From positions 478,044-542,043 of the forward strand of contig NZ_NIQU01000003.1 of the NCBI RefSeq assembly GCF_002741105.1: DNA of 64,000 nucleotides, read 5' to 3'. Below the pieces are notes generated by a model that did not search any database, was not told the origin of the DNA, and was given only the letters and a program-made list of their open reading frames with translations. The stretch's first letter is position 1, and every line of letters begins with the position of its first letter. Of this stretch, positions 12,041 through 20,600 are shown piece by piece. This DNA is from Pseudomonas sediminis. Lineage in GTDB: Bacteria; Pseudomonadota; Gammaproteobacteria; Pseudomonadales; Pseudomonadaceae. The position numbers were made by a program, and so were the translations under genes.

Positions 12041-13971
12041 CCATGATCGACACCCTGCTGGTCGCCAACCGTGGCGAGATCGCCTGCCGCGTGATGCGCA
12101 CGGCCAAGGCCATGGGCATTCGTACCGTGGCCGTGCACAGCGCCATCGATGCCAATGCACGGCATGTGCGTGAAGCCGACATGGCGGTGAATCTCGGCGG
12201 CGCCAAGCCTGGCGAAAGCTACCTGCTGATCGACAAGATCATCGCCGCCGCCAAGGCCAGCGGCGCGCAGGCCATCCATCCCGGCTACGGTTTTCTCTCG
12301 GAAAACGCCGGTTTCGCCCGCGCCATCGAGCAGGCCGGATTGATCTTCCTCGGTCCGCCCGCCTTGGCCATCGACGCCATGGGCAGCAAGTCGGCTGCCA
12401 AGTCGCTGATGGAAGCTGCTGGCGTGCCGCTGGTGCCCGGTTACCACGGCGAAGCGCAGGATCTCGACACCTTCCGCGAAGCCGCCGCGCGCATCGGCTA
12501 CCCGGTGCTGCTCAAGGCTGCCGCTGGCGGCGGTGGCAAGGGCATGAAGGTCGCCGAATCGGAGGCGCAGCTCGCGGAAACGCTGGAATCGGCGCAGCGC
12601 GAAGCGCAATCCGCCTTCGGCGACTCGCGCATGCTGGTGGAAAAATATGTACTCAAGCCGCGTCACGTGGAGATCCAGGTATTCGCCGACCAGCACGGCA
12701 ACTGCCTGTACCTCAACGAACGCGATTGCTCGATCCAGCGTCGCCATCAGAAGGTGGTGGAAGAAGCACCGGCACCGGGCCTGAGCCCCGAGCTGCGCCG
12801 CGCCATGGGCGAAGCGGCTGTCAAGGCGGCGCAGGCCATCGGCTATGTCGGTGCCGGCACCGTGGAATTTCTGCTGGATGAGCGCGGCGACTTCTTCTTC
12901 ATGGAGATGAACACCCGCCTGCAGGTCGAGCACCCGGTCACCGAAGCCATCACCGGGCTCGATCTGGTCGCCTGGCAGATTCGCGTCGCCCGTGGCGAGC
13001 CGCTGCCGATCAGCCAGCAGCAAGTACCGCTGAACGGCCATGCCATCGAAGTGCGGCTGTACGCCGAAGACCCGGATCACGATTTTCTCCCGGCCACCGG
13101 CACTCTGGCGCTTTACCGCGAGGCCGCCAATAGCGACGGCCGGCGTATCGACAGTGGCGTGGCCGAGGGCGACAGCGTTTCGCCCTTCTACGACCCGATG
13201 CTGGGCAAGCTGATCGCCTGGGGCGAGAACCGCGAACAGGCGCGCCTGCGCCTGCTCGCCATGCTCGACGACACTCTGGTCGGCGGCGTGAAGACCAACC
13301 TGGCGTTTCTGCGCCGTATCCTCGCCCACCCGGCGTTCGCTGCCGCTGAACTGGACACCGGTTTTATCCCGCGCCATCAGCAATTGTTGCTACCGACACC
13401 CGCTGAATTGCCGGAGACCTTCTGGCAACTGGCGGCCGACGCCTGGGTACAGAGCGAAAGCCCTGTACAGCGCGCGGACGACAGCCACTCGCCCTGGGCA
13501 GCCCGCAATGGTTGGCGTGCCGGCGGTGCAGCGGAAATCGAATTGCACCTGAGTTGCCAGGGCGAGAGCCGCAAGGTGCGCGCAAGCACCCGGGCGTGCT
13601 TGCAAGGCGAAGAGCTGCTGGCCGACATCGACGGCACGCGCCAGCGTCTGCGCGCCATTCGTAAAGGCGAAACCCTCTACCTGCAATGGCAAGGCGAGCT
13701 GCACGCAATCACCCGCTTCGACCCAATTGCCGCCGCCGAAGCCAGCCACGCCCAGCATGGTGGCTTGAGCGCCCCCATGAACGGCAGCATCGTCCGTGTG
13801 CTGGTCGAACCCGGCCAGGCGGTCGAGGCTGGCACCGCCCTGGTGGTGCTGGAGGCGATGAAGATGGAACACAGCATCCGCGCGCCCGAGGCCGGCACGG
13901 TCAAGGCGTTGTATTGCCGTGAAGGCGAAATGGTCGGTGAAGGGGCGGTGCTGGTGGAGCTGGAGCCGTAG
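12037..13971 (+). CDS. liuD: 3-methylcrotonyl-CoA carboxylase alpha subunit (biotin carboxylase/BCCP)
   Basis: This subunit carboxylates its own biotin with bicarbonate and ATP for LiuB. The 644 residues hold an N-terminal biotin carboxylase domain (MIDTLLVANRGEIACRV; ATP-grasp loop AAAGGGGKGMK near 165; MNTRLQVEHPVTE), a linker/BT region, and a C-terminal biotinyl domain with the biotinylated lysine K609 in EAMKMEH. The start at 12037 overlaps liuC as ATGA; a second ATG two codons on is equally plausible. The TAG stop falls inside the first base pairs of the downstream repeat. Confidence 0.93.
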   Translation: MTMIDTLLVANRGEIACRVMRTAKAMGIRTVAVHSAIDANARHVREADMAVNLGGAKPGESYLLIDKIIAAAKASGAQAIHPGYGFLSENAGFARAIEQAGLIFLGPPALAIDAMGSKSAAKSLMEAAGVPLVPGYHGEAQDLDTFREAAARIGYPVLLKAAAGGGGKGMKVAESEAQLAETLESAQREAQSAFGDSRMLVEKYVLKPRHVEIQVFADQHGNCLYLNERDCSIQRRHQKVVEEAPAPGLSPELRRAMGEAAVKAAQAIGYVGAGTVEFLLDERGDFFFMEMNTRLQVEHPVTEAITGLDLVAWQIRVARGEPLPISQQQVPLNGHAIEVRLYAEDPDHDFLPATGTLALYREAANSDGRRIDSGVAEGDSVSPFYDPMLGKLIAWGENREQARLRLLAMLDDTLVGGVKTNLAFLRRILAHPAFAAAELDTGFIPRHQQLLLPTPAELPETFWQLAADAWVQSESPVQRADDSHSPWAARNGWRAGGAAEIELHLSCQGESRKVRASTRACLQGEELLADIDGTRQRLRAIRKGETLYLQWQGELHAITRFDPIAAAEASHAQHGGLSAPMNGSIVRVLVEPGQAVEAGTALVVLEAMKMEHSIRAPEAGTVKALYCREGEMVGEGAVLVELEP

Positions 13972-14151
13972 GGTGGATCACGCTTCACCGATCCACCGCA
14001 TTCGCCTTGGACAAGGTGGGCTGAAGCCCACCCTACGCAGCAGATCTTCTTAGGGTGGGCCGGGCGGCGATCTATTCCACCTTGTAGGGTGGGCTTCAGC
14101 CCACCGTTTTAGCTCAGCCTTGCCGTAGAAGGTGCGCACGGCGCACCCTAC
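13968..14151. repeat. Cluster of GTAGGGTGGG/GTAGGGTGCGC palindromic repeats
   Basis: Five repeat units fill the liuD-liuE gap: GTAGGGTGGATC... (13968-13997), GGTGGGCTGAAGCCCACC with flank (14015-14036), a TAGGGTGGGCCGGGC unit from 14051, GTAGGGTGGGCTTCAGCC... (14083-14104) and GGTGCGCACGGCGCACCC... (14131-14151). Units alternate in orientation and could fold into several hairpins. The first unit includes the liuD stop codon. Confidence 0.75.
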
Positions 14152-14171
14152 GAAGAAAACGAGGACATCCG

Positions 14172-15071
14172 ATGAACCTGCCCACATCCGTACGCCTAGT
14201 CGAAGTCGGCCCACGCGATGGTCTGCAGAACGAGAAGCAACCGATCAGCGTCGCCGACAAGGTACATCTGGTCGACGACCTAACTGCCGCCGGCCTGAGC
14301 TATGTGGAAGTGGGCAGCTTCGTCTCGCCCAAATGGGTTCCGCAAATGGCTGGCTCCGCCGAAGTGTTCGCCGGCATCCAGCGTAAACCGGGCGTTACCT
14401 ACGCCGCCCTGACGCCCAATCTGAAAGGCTTCGAGGCTGCACTGGGAGCCAAGGTCGAGGAAGTGGCCGTGTTCGCCGCCGCCAGCGAGGCCTTCTCGCA
14501 GAAGAACATCAACTGCTCCATCGCCGAAAGCCTGCAGCGCTTCGTACCGCTGATGGAGGCGGCCAAAGCCGCCAATGTGCGTGTACGCGGCTACGTTTCC
14601 TGCGTACTGGGTTGCCCCTACGATGGCGATATCGCGCCGGAACAGGTCGCCCGCGTCGCCCGCGAACTGTACGCAATGGGCTGCTATGAGGTGTCGCTCG
14701 GCGACACCATCGGCACCGGCACCGCCGGCAAGACGCGTTCGATGCTCGAGGTGGTCGGTCGCGACATCCCGCGCGACAAGCTCGCCGGGCACTTCCATGA
14801 CACCTACGGGCAGGCCCTGCCCAATATCTACGCCAGCCTGCTCGAAGGCATCAGCGTGTTCGACAGCTCGGTCGCAGGTTTAGGCGGCTGCCCCTATGCC
14901 AAGGGCGCCACCGGCAACGTCGCCAGCGAAGACGTGCTCTACCTGCTGCAGGGCCTGGGCATCGAAACCGGCGTGAACATGGACAAGCTGATCGCTGCCG
15001 GCCATCGCATCTGCGAGGTACTGGGCAAGGCCAATGGCTCGCGGGTAGCGCGGGCACGCCTAAGCCGATAG
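14172..15071 (+). CDS. liuE: Hydroxymethylglutaryl-CoA lyase
   Basis: This lyase splits HMG-CoA into acetoacetate and acetyl-CoA, the last step of leucine breakdown. The 299-residue TIM barrel has the entry motif [12 protein letters not shown], metal-binding [13 protein letters not shown], and the catalytic-cysteine loop [22 protein letters not shown], the HMG-CoA lyase signature. AACGAGGACATCCG precedes the ATG. It is separated from liuD by the repeat cluster but keeps the direction and pathway of the operon. Confidence 0.93.
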   Translation: MNLPTSVRLVEVGPRDGLQNEKQPISVADKVHLVDDLTAAGLSYVEVGSFVSPKWVPQMAGSAEVFAGIQRKPGVTYAALTPNLKGFEAALGAKVEEVAVFAAASEAFSQKNINCSIAESLQRFVPLMEAAKAANVRVRGYVSCVLGCPYDGDIAPEQVARVARELYAMGCYEVSLGDTIGTGTAGKTRSMLEVVGRDIPRDKLAGHFHDTYGQALPNIYASLLEGISVFDSSVAGLGGCPYAKGATGNVASEDVLYLLQGLGIETGVNMDKLIAAGHRICEVLGKANGSRVARARLSR

Positions 15072-15373
15072 GCGCCGTAGAGTGGATGATGATTTTTTCG
15101 TCCACCGTTGCGAGGGGATTGGCCGGGTGCCATGCGCCAACACCACGCGGCCAAACAGGCCGGCGAAGATCGCCCACGATCAACCGGTGAAGAACACCGA
15201 TATCCTTGCAAATCCAAAAACTCTAGAGATGTATCGCAGCCTGGCAGAGCTGCGAAACGAGCTGTAGCCATAAGCCACCAGCCAGAAAAAATCACTATAC
15301 TGGCGCCATTTTTTCGTCTTCACAGCAGCTGAGTCCTGGCCAAGGCCGACTCGGCAAATGGCAAGGTGGCGGC
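15072..15373. other. Intergenic region with a -10-like TATACT
   Basis: A short palindrome, GTGGATGATG...TCGTCCAC, lies just after liuE and resembles a decayed repeat. TATACT at 15296-15301 is a good -10 hexamer for the downstream hydrolase but lacks a clear -35. An open frame of about 60 codons from 15082 shows no recognised domain and has no good ribosome site, so it is not called a gene. Confidence 0.4.
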
Positions 15374-16201
15374 ATGAACATCATCCAGCGTAACAACGTT
15401 CAACGCTTGAGAACGGAAACAGCCGATGCCCCGACGCTCATCTACGGCCACGGCTTCGGTTGCAATCAGGATATGTGGAGCAAGGTCACGCCAGCCTTCC
15501 GCCAGCACTGGCACCAGGTACTGTTTGACTATGTCGGCAGCGGTCGCTCCGATGCCAACGCCTTTCACCCCGCCCGCTATGCCCAGCTTGAAGGATACGT
15601 GGACGACCTTCTGGAAGTGTGCGACGCGCTGGAACTCTCGGGTGATCTGACCTTCGTTGGCCACTCGATCAGTTGCAGCATCGGCATTCTTGCTGCCATC
15701 AGGCGCCCCACGCTGTTCTCCCGGCTGATTCTTCTCGGCCCTTCCCCCTGTTTTCTCAACGATCCGCCCGATTATCGCGGTGGGTTCAAACGCAGTGACC
15801 TGGAGGGGCTGCTGGATCTGATGGCTCGTAACTATCTGGGCTGGACCCAGCAATTTGCACCACTGGTATCAGCCGACGAGACTCCTGCAGTCACCCAACA
15901 GCTCTCTGACAGCTTCTGCTCGACCGACCCAGTCATGGCCCATGCTTTCGCTCAGGCCACCTTCTTCTCAGATATCCGTCCGGCGCTACAGTCGTGCCCG
16001 TCGCCCTGCCTGATCCTGCATCACCAGCATGACGCACTGGTTCCCACATCAGTGGCCGACTATCTGCAAAACGCACTTGCAGACAGCACCCTGGAAACGC
16101 TGGACATCAGTGGCCATTGCGCGCACATGAGCCATCCAGAGCTGGTGAGCGCCGCCATGCATCGCTACCTGCAGGGAGCACGCACACGTGTTCTATCTTG
16201 A
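15374..16201 (+). CDS. Alpha/beta hydrolase, RsbQ/KAI2-like sensor hydrolase
   Basis: This 275-residue alpha/beta hydrolase resembles RsbQ of Bacillus and the plant receptors KAI2/D14. The triad is visible: S98 in GHSIS, D220 in HQHDALVP and H248 in SGHCAHMSHP, nearly the numbering of RsbQ (S96, D219, H247). The oxyanion region GHGFGCNQDMW also matches that family. In Bacillus, RsbQ is the positive regulator of the PAS-phosphatase RsbP. Here the next gene, overlapping by 14 bases, is a PAS-GGDEF protein, so the hydrolase probably makes or delivers a signal to that PAS domain. The family call is strong; the role is inferred. Confidence 0.8.
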   Translation: MNIIQRNNVQRLRTETADAPTLIYGHGFGCNQDMWSKVTPAFRQHWHQVLFDYVGSGRSDANAFHPARYAQLEGYVDDLLEVCDALELSGDLTFVGHSISCSIGILAAIRRPTLFSRLILLGPSPCFLNDPPDYRGGFKRSDLEGLLDLMARNYLGWTQQFAPLVSADETPAVTQQLSDSFCSTDPVMAHAFAQATFFSDIRPALQSCPSPCLILHHQHDALVPTSVADYLQNALADSTLETLDISGHCAHMSHPELVSAAMHRYLQGARTRVLS

Positions 16202-17141
16202 CCGTCTACCCGGCCCGGTACTGGTCACCGACTGCAACGGCCGAGTCAAGCACTCCAATTGCGATTTCAAGCGCCTGGCAGGTGCGGGCGCGGCCGAAGG
16301 CATGGACCAGTTCTTTCCGCCGCCCAGTCGCATCTTCCTGCAAACACACGCCTGGCCCCTGCTGCTGCGCAACGGCGAGTTCAGTGAGCTTTACCTGCAA
16401 CTGCGATCAGAAAACGGCCAGTCGATACCCGTCATGACCAACGCGCGCATCAGCGAAGTCGATGGCGCGCCGGAGGTCATCTGGCTGTTCTTCGTAGCCA
16501 AGGATCGCCAACGTTTCGAAGCAGAGCTGCTCAAGGCTCGTGAACAGGCGCAGGAAAGCGCGGCACAATTGGCCAGGGCCAACCTGGCGCTGCAGAGCGC
16601 CTATGCCCAGTTGGCCAACTACGCGGTTGAAATTCAGAGCGAAGCCGAGCAGCTTGCACAACTGAGTCATACCGACCCACTCACCGCGCTGAGCAATCGC
16701 AGAGCACTGTCTGTGCACGTCGAGCAGTGGATCGGCAGCGTCAGCGAGCTTACCTGGGGCAGCCTCCTGTTGATCGATATCGACCACTTCAAACAGATCA
16801 ACGATCGCTTCGGCCACGCCGAGGGAGATCGAGTCCTGGTGGACATGGCGCAACATCTTCTGGTCAGCGTGCGCAGTGGCGACAGCGTGGTGCGCTACGG
16901 CGGCGAAGAGTTCGCAATATGGCTGCCCAACGCCGATCTCGATGAAGCCAGCGACATCGCCGGGCGCGTGCATGATCAGATCAAGGCGGTTGAGGTTGCC
17001 AACGAGTCGGTCACGGTAAGCATCGGCATCGCCAGCCTCAAACCATGTGAACATTATCTTGAGAACCTGCTGGCGGCAGCCGACAAAGCTCTCTACACCG
17101 CGAAAGCACAGGGAAGAAATCGCAGTATTCGGCATGAGTAA
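16188..17141 (+). CDS. PAS-GGDEF diguanylate cyclase
   Basis: This enzyme makes cyclic di-GMP from two GTP. In its 317 residues, an N-terminal PAS domain (FYLDRLPGPVLVTDCNGRVKHSN, about 1-110) is followed by a coiled coil (about 110-155) and a GGDEF domain. The active-site motif is GGEEF at 238-242, and an intact allosteric I-site RSGD lies at 229-232. No transmembrane segment is present, so the protein is cytoplasmic. The GTG start at 16188 lies inside the end of the hydrolase gene, implying translational coupling and matched amounts. The PAS domain is the likely contact for the hydrolase, by analogy with RsbQ-RsbP. Confidence 0.85.
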   Translation: MFYLDRLPGPVLVTDCNGRVKHSNCDFKRLAGAGAAEGMDQFFPPPSRIFLQTHAWPLLLRNGEFSELYLQLRSENGQSIPVMTNARISEVDGAPEVIWLFFVAKDRQRFEAELLKAREQAQESAAQLARANLALQSAYAQLANYAVEIQSEAEQLAQLSHTDPLTALSNRRALSVHVEQWIGSVSELTWGSLLLIDIDHFKQINDRFGHAEGDRVLVDMAQHLLVSVRSGDSVVRYGGEEFAIWLPNADLDEASDIAGRVHDQIKAVEVANESVTVSIGIASLKPCEHYLENLLAAADKALYTAKAQGRNRSIRHE

Positions 17142-17220
17142 CTGAGACACAGGGCGGGCCGGAATGCCCAGTCAGAAATGCCCTCTATACTTCTGCCACA
17201 GTGACAACAGGATGTTCGTC

Positions 17221-17961
17221 GTGCCCAAACCCTTGCGCCTGCTCGCGGCCTTGCTGATCGTCGGAACAACATCAGCCAACGAGCCTATCAAGCTGTACAT
17301 GCCGGACGCGCCGCCGCTAACCCTGCATCACTACGTGGGTGGCCATGGCATGGTGGGAGATGTGGTGCTGACTGCACTGGCCAGAATCGGCAAGCTCACC
17401 CATATCGTCGCCGAGCCCTGGCCACGCGCTCAAATACGGGTCGCCAAGGGCAAGGACATGTTGATCATCCCGCTGTCGCGCACACCCGAACGCGAGAGTA
17501 TCTATACCTGGATTGCCCCGATCATGGAGTTGGAGCGCGCCTTCTTCAGCCTCGATGAGCCCGTCACCAGCTTCGCTCAGGCGCGTCAGCGCTACCGCCG
17601 CATCGGTGTTGGAATGGGAACGGCGCAGGTAGGCATCCTGCAACGCGAAGGTTTCAGCAACGAGCAGATCGTGCAACTGAAGCTGGGTGAAAACCCGGCC
17701 CATCTGCTCAGCCTTGGACGTATCGACGCCTGGTTCACCGGGATACCGGAGGCGCTGTATATCTGGGAAGCCTCGGCTTATCGCGAGCAGAATCTGCGCC
17801 AAAGCCCAACCCTGGCCAGCACCGGTCTGTATCTGGCCTGCTCGAGGGACTGCGATGCACAACTGGTCGAGCAGTTGCGCATCGCCATCAACCAACTGGA
17901 GCATGAAGGCGTCAGCATTCTCTTGCGCCAGGCCTATCTCCCTCTGCAGCCCGACCCATAG
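17221..17961 (+). CDS. Periplasmic solute-binding-like protein (SBP family 3)
   Basis: This is an exported protein of about 246 residues resembling the amino-acid-binding (SBP_bac_3) fold used in transporters and in sensor modules. A signal peptide (MPKPLRLLAALLIVGTTSANE) is followed by the binding-protein core. There is no adjacent permease or ATPase, so it is more likely a signalling or orphan receptor protein than a transporter part. The GTG at 17221 has AGGA eight bases upstream; an ATG at 17212 is also possible, while a start at 17164 would lie before a TATACT hexamer (17186). It follows the diguanylate cyclase in the same direction with a gap of about 80 bases. Confidence 0.65.
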   Translation: MPKPLRLLAALLIVGTTSANEPIKLYMPDAPPLTLHHYVGGHGMVGDVVLTALARIGKLTHIVAEPWPRAQIRVAKGKDMLIIPLSRTPERESIYTWIAPIMELERAFFSLDEPVTSFAQARQRYRRIGVGMGTAQVGILQREGFSNEQIVQLKLGENPAHLLSLGRIDAWFTGIPEALYIWEASAYREQNLRQSPTLASTGLYLACSRDCDAQLVEQLRIAINQLEHEGVSILLRQAYLPLQPDP

Positions 17962-17964
17962 TGC

Positions 17965-19185
17965 CTAGATCCCCTGCCGCCCCGGGTCCTCTGGCGGCTG
18001 CTCCTCTTCGATATCCTCGAGCGTCAATTCCAGCCCCCAATCGCCTGGTGGGGTGACTTTGGCTGGCGCAACGGGCGCCGCCACCGACGCAGCGGCAGCA
18101 GGCGCAGGCCTGGCATTGGCAGGGTTGTCTCGATGCAGTTTGAGCTTCAAACGAACGTTGTTCGCCGAGTCGGCATTCTTCACCGCCTCCTCCTCATCGA
18201 TTGCGCCTTCGTGCACCAGGTCGATCAGCGCCTGATCGAAGGTCTGCATGCCGAGGTTCTTGGATTTCTCCATGATTTCCTTGAGCTCGGAGAATTCGTT
18301 GCGCTTGATCAGGTCGCGCACCGTCGGCGTGCCCAGCATCACCTCCACCGCTGCGCGGCGCTTGCCATCGACGGTCTTGACCAGGCGCTGGGAAACGAAT
18401 GCCTTGAGGTTGTTACCCAGGTCGTTGAGCAGCTGCGGGCGGCGGTCTTCCGGGAAGAAGTTGATAATGCGGTCCAGCGCCTGATTGGCGTTGTTGGCGT
18501 GCAACGTGGAGATCGCCAGGTGCCCGGTGTCGGCAAAGGCCAGGGCATGCTCCATGGTTTCGCGGTCGCGGATCTCACCGATCAGAATCACGTCCGGTGC
18601 CTGACGCAGGGTGTTCTTCAATGCCGCATGGAAGCTGCGGGTGTCCACCCCCACCTCACGCTGATTGATGATCGACTTCTTGTGCCTGTGCACGTACTCC
18701 ACCGGGTCTTCGATGGTGATGATGTGGCCGCCGCTGTTGCGGTTGCGGTAGTCGATCAACGCCGCCAGGGAGGTCGACTTGCCTGAGCCGGTACCGCCAA
18801 CGAACAGCACCAGGCCGCGCTTTTCCATTACGGTACTGAGCAGCACTTCGGGCAGTTTCAGGTCTTCGAAGCGAGGAATATCCAGCTTGATGTTGCGCGC
18901 GACGATGGACACCTCGTTGCGTTGCTTGAAGATGTTGATGCGAAAACGCCCGACGCCTGCCAGGGAAATCGCCAGGTTCATCTCCAGTTCTCGCTCGAAC
19001 TCCTCGCGCTGCGCGCTATCCATGATCGAATCGGCAATGGCCGCCACATCGCCCGCCTTCATTGGCTCCTGGCTCAGCGCCTTGAGCACGCCGTTGAACT
19101 TGGCGCAAGGCGGCGCACCGGTGGACAGATACAGATCGGAGCCATCCTGACTGGACAGGATTTTCAGCATTGCGTGGAGATCCAT
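17965..19185 (-). CDS. PilT/PilU-family ATPase
   Basis: This hexameric secretion-type ATPase retracts type IV pili. It is 406 residues with Walker A GGTGSGKST at 130-138, an acidic Asp box (TIEDPVEYVHRHK), Walker B DVILIGEIRDRET and the His box HLAISTLHANN. It is closer to PilU than PilT in general pattern but is not the recalled P. aeruginosa PilU sequence, and no pil genes flank it. A Pro/Ala-rich acidic C-terminal tail (about 345-406) is unusual. The start at 19185 (MDLHAMLKILSSQDGSDLYL) matches the family N-terminus; longer readings add unrelated residues. It diverges from ppiC. Confidence 0.85.
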   Translation of the reverse strand: MDLHAMLKILSSQDGSDLYLSTGAPPCAKFNGVLKALSQEPMKAGDVAAIADSIMDSAQREEFERELEMNLAISLAGVGRFRINIFKQRNEVSIVARNIKLDIPRFEDLKLPEVLLSTVMEKRGLVLFVGGTGSGKSTSLAALIDYRNRNSGGHIITIEDPVEYVHRHKKSIINQREVGVDTRSFHAALKNTLRQAPDVILIGEIRDRETMEHALAFADTGHLAISTLHANNANQALDRIINFFPEDRRPQLLNDLGNNLKAFVSQRLVKTVDGKRRAAVEVMLGTPTVRDLIKRNEFSELKEIMEKSKNLGMQTFDQALIDLVHEGAIDEEEAVKNADSANNVRLKLKLHRDNPANARPAPAAAASVAAPVAPAKVTPPGDWGLELTLEDIEEEQPPEDPGRQGI

Positions 19186-19334
19186 GGCGGCGTTTTCCGT
19201 GGGCACGATTGAAATACCATAGGCCATGATTCGCCCGCATTGCGGATGAGGCATAGCCCACAAAATTGACGCCATTCTGCTGGCGCAATGAATGCTGGCA
19301 CAATAGCGCCCTGACAGATTTGAGGAACCCATCA

Positions 19335-19613
19335 ATGGCAAAGGCAATGGCCCGCCACATCCTGGTCAAGACCGAAGCGGAAGCCGCCGCGCTGAAAAAG
19401 CGCATCGCTGCCGGCGAGGCCTTCGATGTGCTGGCGCGCAAGCATTCAACCTGCCCCTCCGGCAAGAAAGGCGGCGATCTTGGTGAAGTGCGTCCCGGGC
19501 AGATGGTGCGGGCGGTCGATCAGGTGATCTTCAAGAAGCCGCTGCGTGAAGTGCACGGCCCGGTGAAGACCCAGTTCGGCTATCACCTGATCCAGGTGTT
19601 CTACCGCGACTGA
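19335..19613 (+). CDS. ppiC: Peptidyl-prolyl cis-trans isomerase, parvulin type (PpiC)
   Basis: This small single-domain cytoplasmic proline isomerase has 92 residues, the usual size for PpiC. The parvulin pattern is complete: ARHILVKTE at the start, FDVLARKHSTCPSGKKGGDLG in the centre and VKTQFGYHLIQVFYRD at the end. The ATG at 19335 is preceded by TTTGAGGAACCC. Its stop is only seven bases from the stop of the convergent LysR gene. Confidence 0.92.
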   Translation: MAKAMARHILVKTEAEAAALKKRIAAGEAFDVLARKHSTCPSGKKGGDLGEVRPGQMVRAVDQVIFKKPLREVHGPVKTQFGYHLIQVFYRD

Positions 19614-19620
19614 GTCGTGC

Positions 19621-20532
19621 TCAGGCGCCTGGCTCGCCCATGAATTCGACGATCTTGCTCCTGAGCCAGCGCTCGGCCGGGTCGTTGTCGGTCACCCCGC
19701 TCCAGACCATGGACAGATCCGAGTTGACCAGTTCGAAGGGCGGGTCATCAGCGCGCAGACTGGTCCCGTCGATCAGCGCCGCAGCAGCGAAATCAGGTAC
19801 GGTCGCGAGCATTTCCGTACCCACGATGATCGAGCGCAAGCCACTGAACTGCGGCACAGCCAGTACTACGCGGCGTGAGCGATCCAGGCGCGCCAGGTCG
19901 TTGTCGATGTTGCCGCACAGATCGCCCGAGAACGACACCAGCGCATGCGGCCGCGAGCAGTACTCATCCAGCGTCAGTGAGCCCGGGCGGTCATCGCCAC
20001 GCAGCACCTTGACCTTCATTTCGCGCAACTTGCGCCGCTTGGCGTTGGCCGGCAGTTCGGTGGTGTAGCTGACGCCAACGGAGATTTCCCCCGAGGCCAG
20101 CATCGACGACATCAGCAGGAAGTTGACCCTCCGCACCACGATCACCACCTCCGGTGCCTCTTCACGGATCTGGTTGAGCAAAGCCGGGAACAGGCCGAAC
20201 TCGGCGTCATCGGACAGGCCGATGCGGAAGGTGTCGCGGTTGGTCGCCGGGTTGAACTCACGGGCACGGCTGACCGCGCCCGAGATGGTGTCCATCGCCG
20301 GCTGCAACTCCTTGAGAATCGCCAGTGCCCGCGCCGTTGGCTCGAAGCCACGACCATTGCGTACTAGCAACGGGTCGTCGAACAGGTCACGCAAACGGGC
20401 CAGCGCCGCACTGACTGCCGGCTGGCCGAGAAACAGCTTCTCGGCCGCCCGGGTCAGGTTCTTTTCGAACATCAGGGTTTCGAAGATCACCAGCAGATTC
20501 AGGTCGACGCGGCGCAGGTCGTTGCGATTCAT
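19621..20532 (-). CDS. LysR-family transcriptional regulator
   Basis: This is a 303-residue LysR regulator. The N-terminal winged helix-turn-helix (LRRVDLNLLVIFETLMFEKNLTRAAEKLFLGQPAVSAALARLRDLF) begins in the NodD/NahR-like way, and the rest is a periplasmic-binding-fold effector domain. The divergent flank is short and does not reveal a target; the next gene on the same strand upstream is a DUF1348 gene 68 bases away. The target and ligand are unknown. Confidence 0.85.
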   Translation of the reverse strand: MNRNDLRRVDLNLLVIFETLMFEKNLTRAAEKLFLGQPAVSAALARLRDLFDDPLLVRNGRGFEPTARALAILKELQPAMDTISGAVSRAREFNPATNRDTFRIGLSDDAEFGLFPALLNQIREEAPEVVIVVRRVNFLLMSSMLASGEISVGVSYTTELPANAKRRKLREMKVKVLRGDDRPGSLTLDEYCSRPHALVSFSGDLCGNIDNDLARLDRSRRVVLAVPQFSGLRSIIVGTEMLATVPDFAAAALIDGTSLRADDPPFELVNSDLSMVWSGVTDNDPAERWLRSKIVEFMGEPGA

Positions 20533-20600
20533 CCAGAGGGCCTCGGGGCACAGGTTTATTGGCGCATTAAAGCAGCAACTCCCGTGCCCACATAGCCCGA

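Noticed and set aside
11983..13383. Long open frame (466 codons) on the minus strand across liuD
   Set aside because: It is antisense to the biotin carboxylase, with low-complexity His/Ala/Gly-rich composition typical of high-GC shadow frames.
13968..14151. Repeat cluster considered as a CRISPR array
   Set aside because: Units alternate orientation, spacing is irregular and there are no cas genes; they are REP-type palindromes.
15082..15267. 61-codon frame after liuE
   Set aside because: No ribosome site, starts in a decayed palindrome, no domain recognised.
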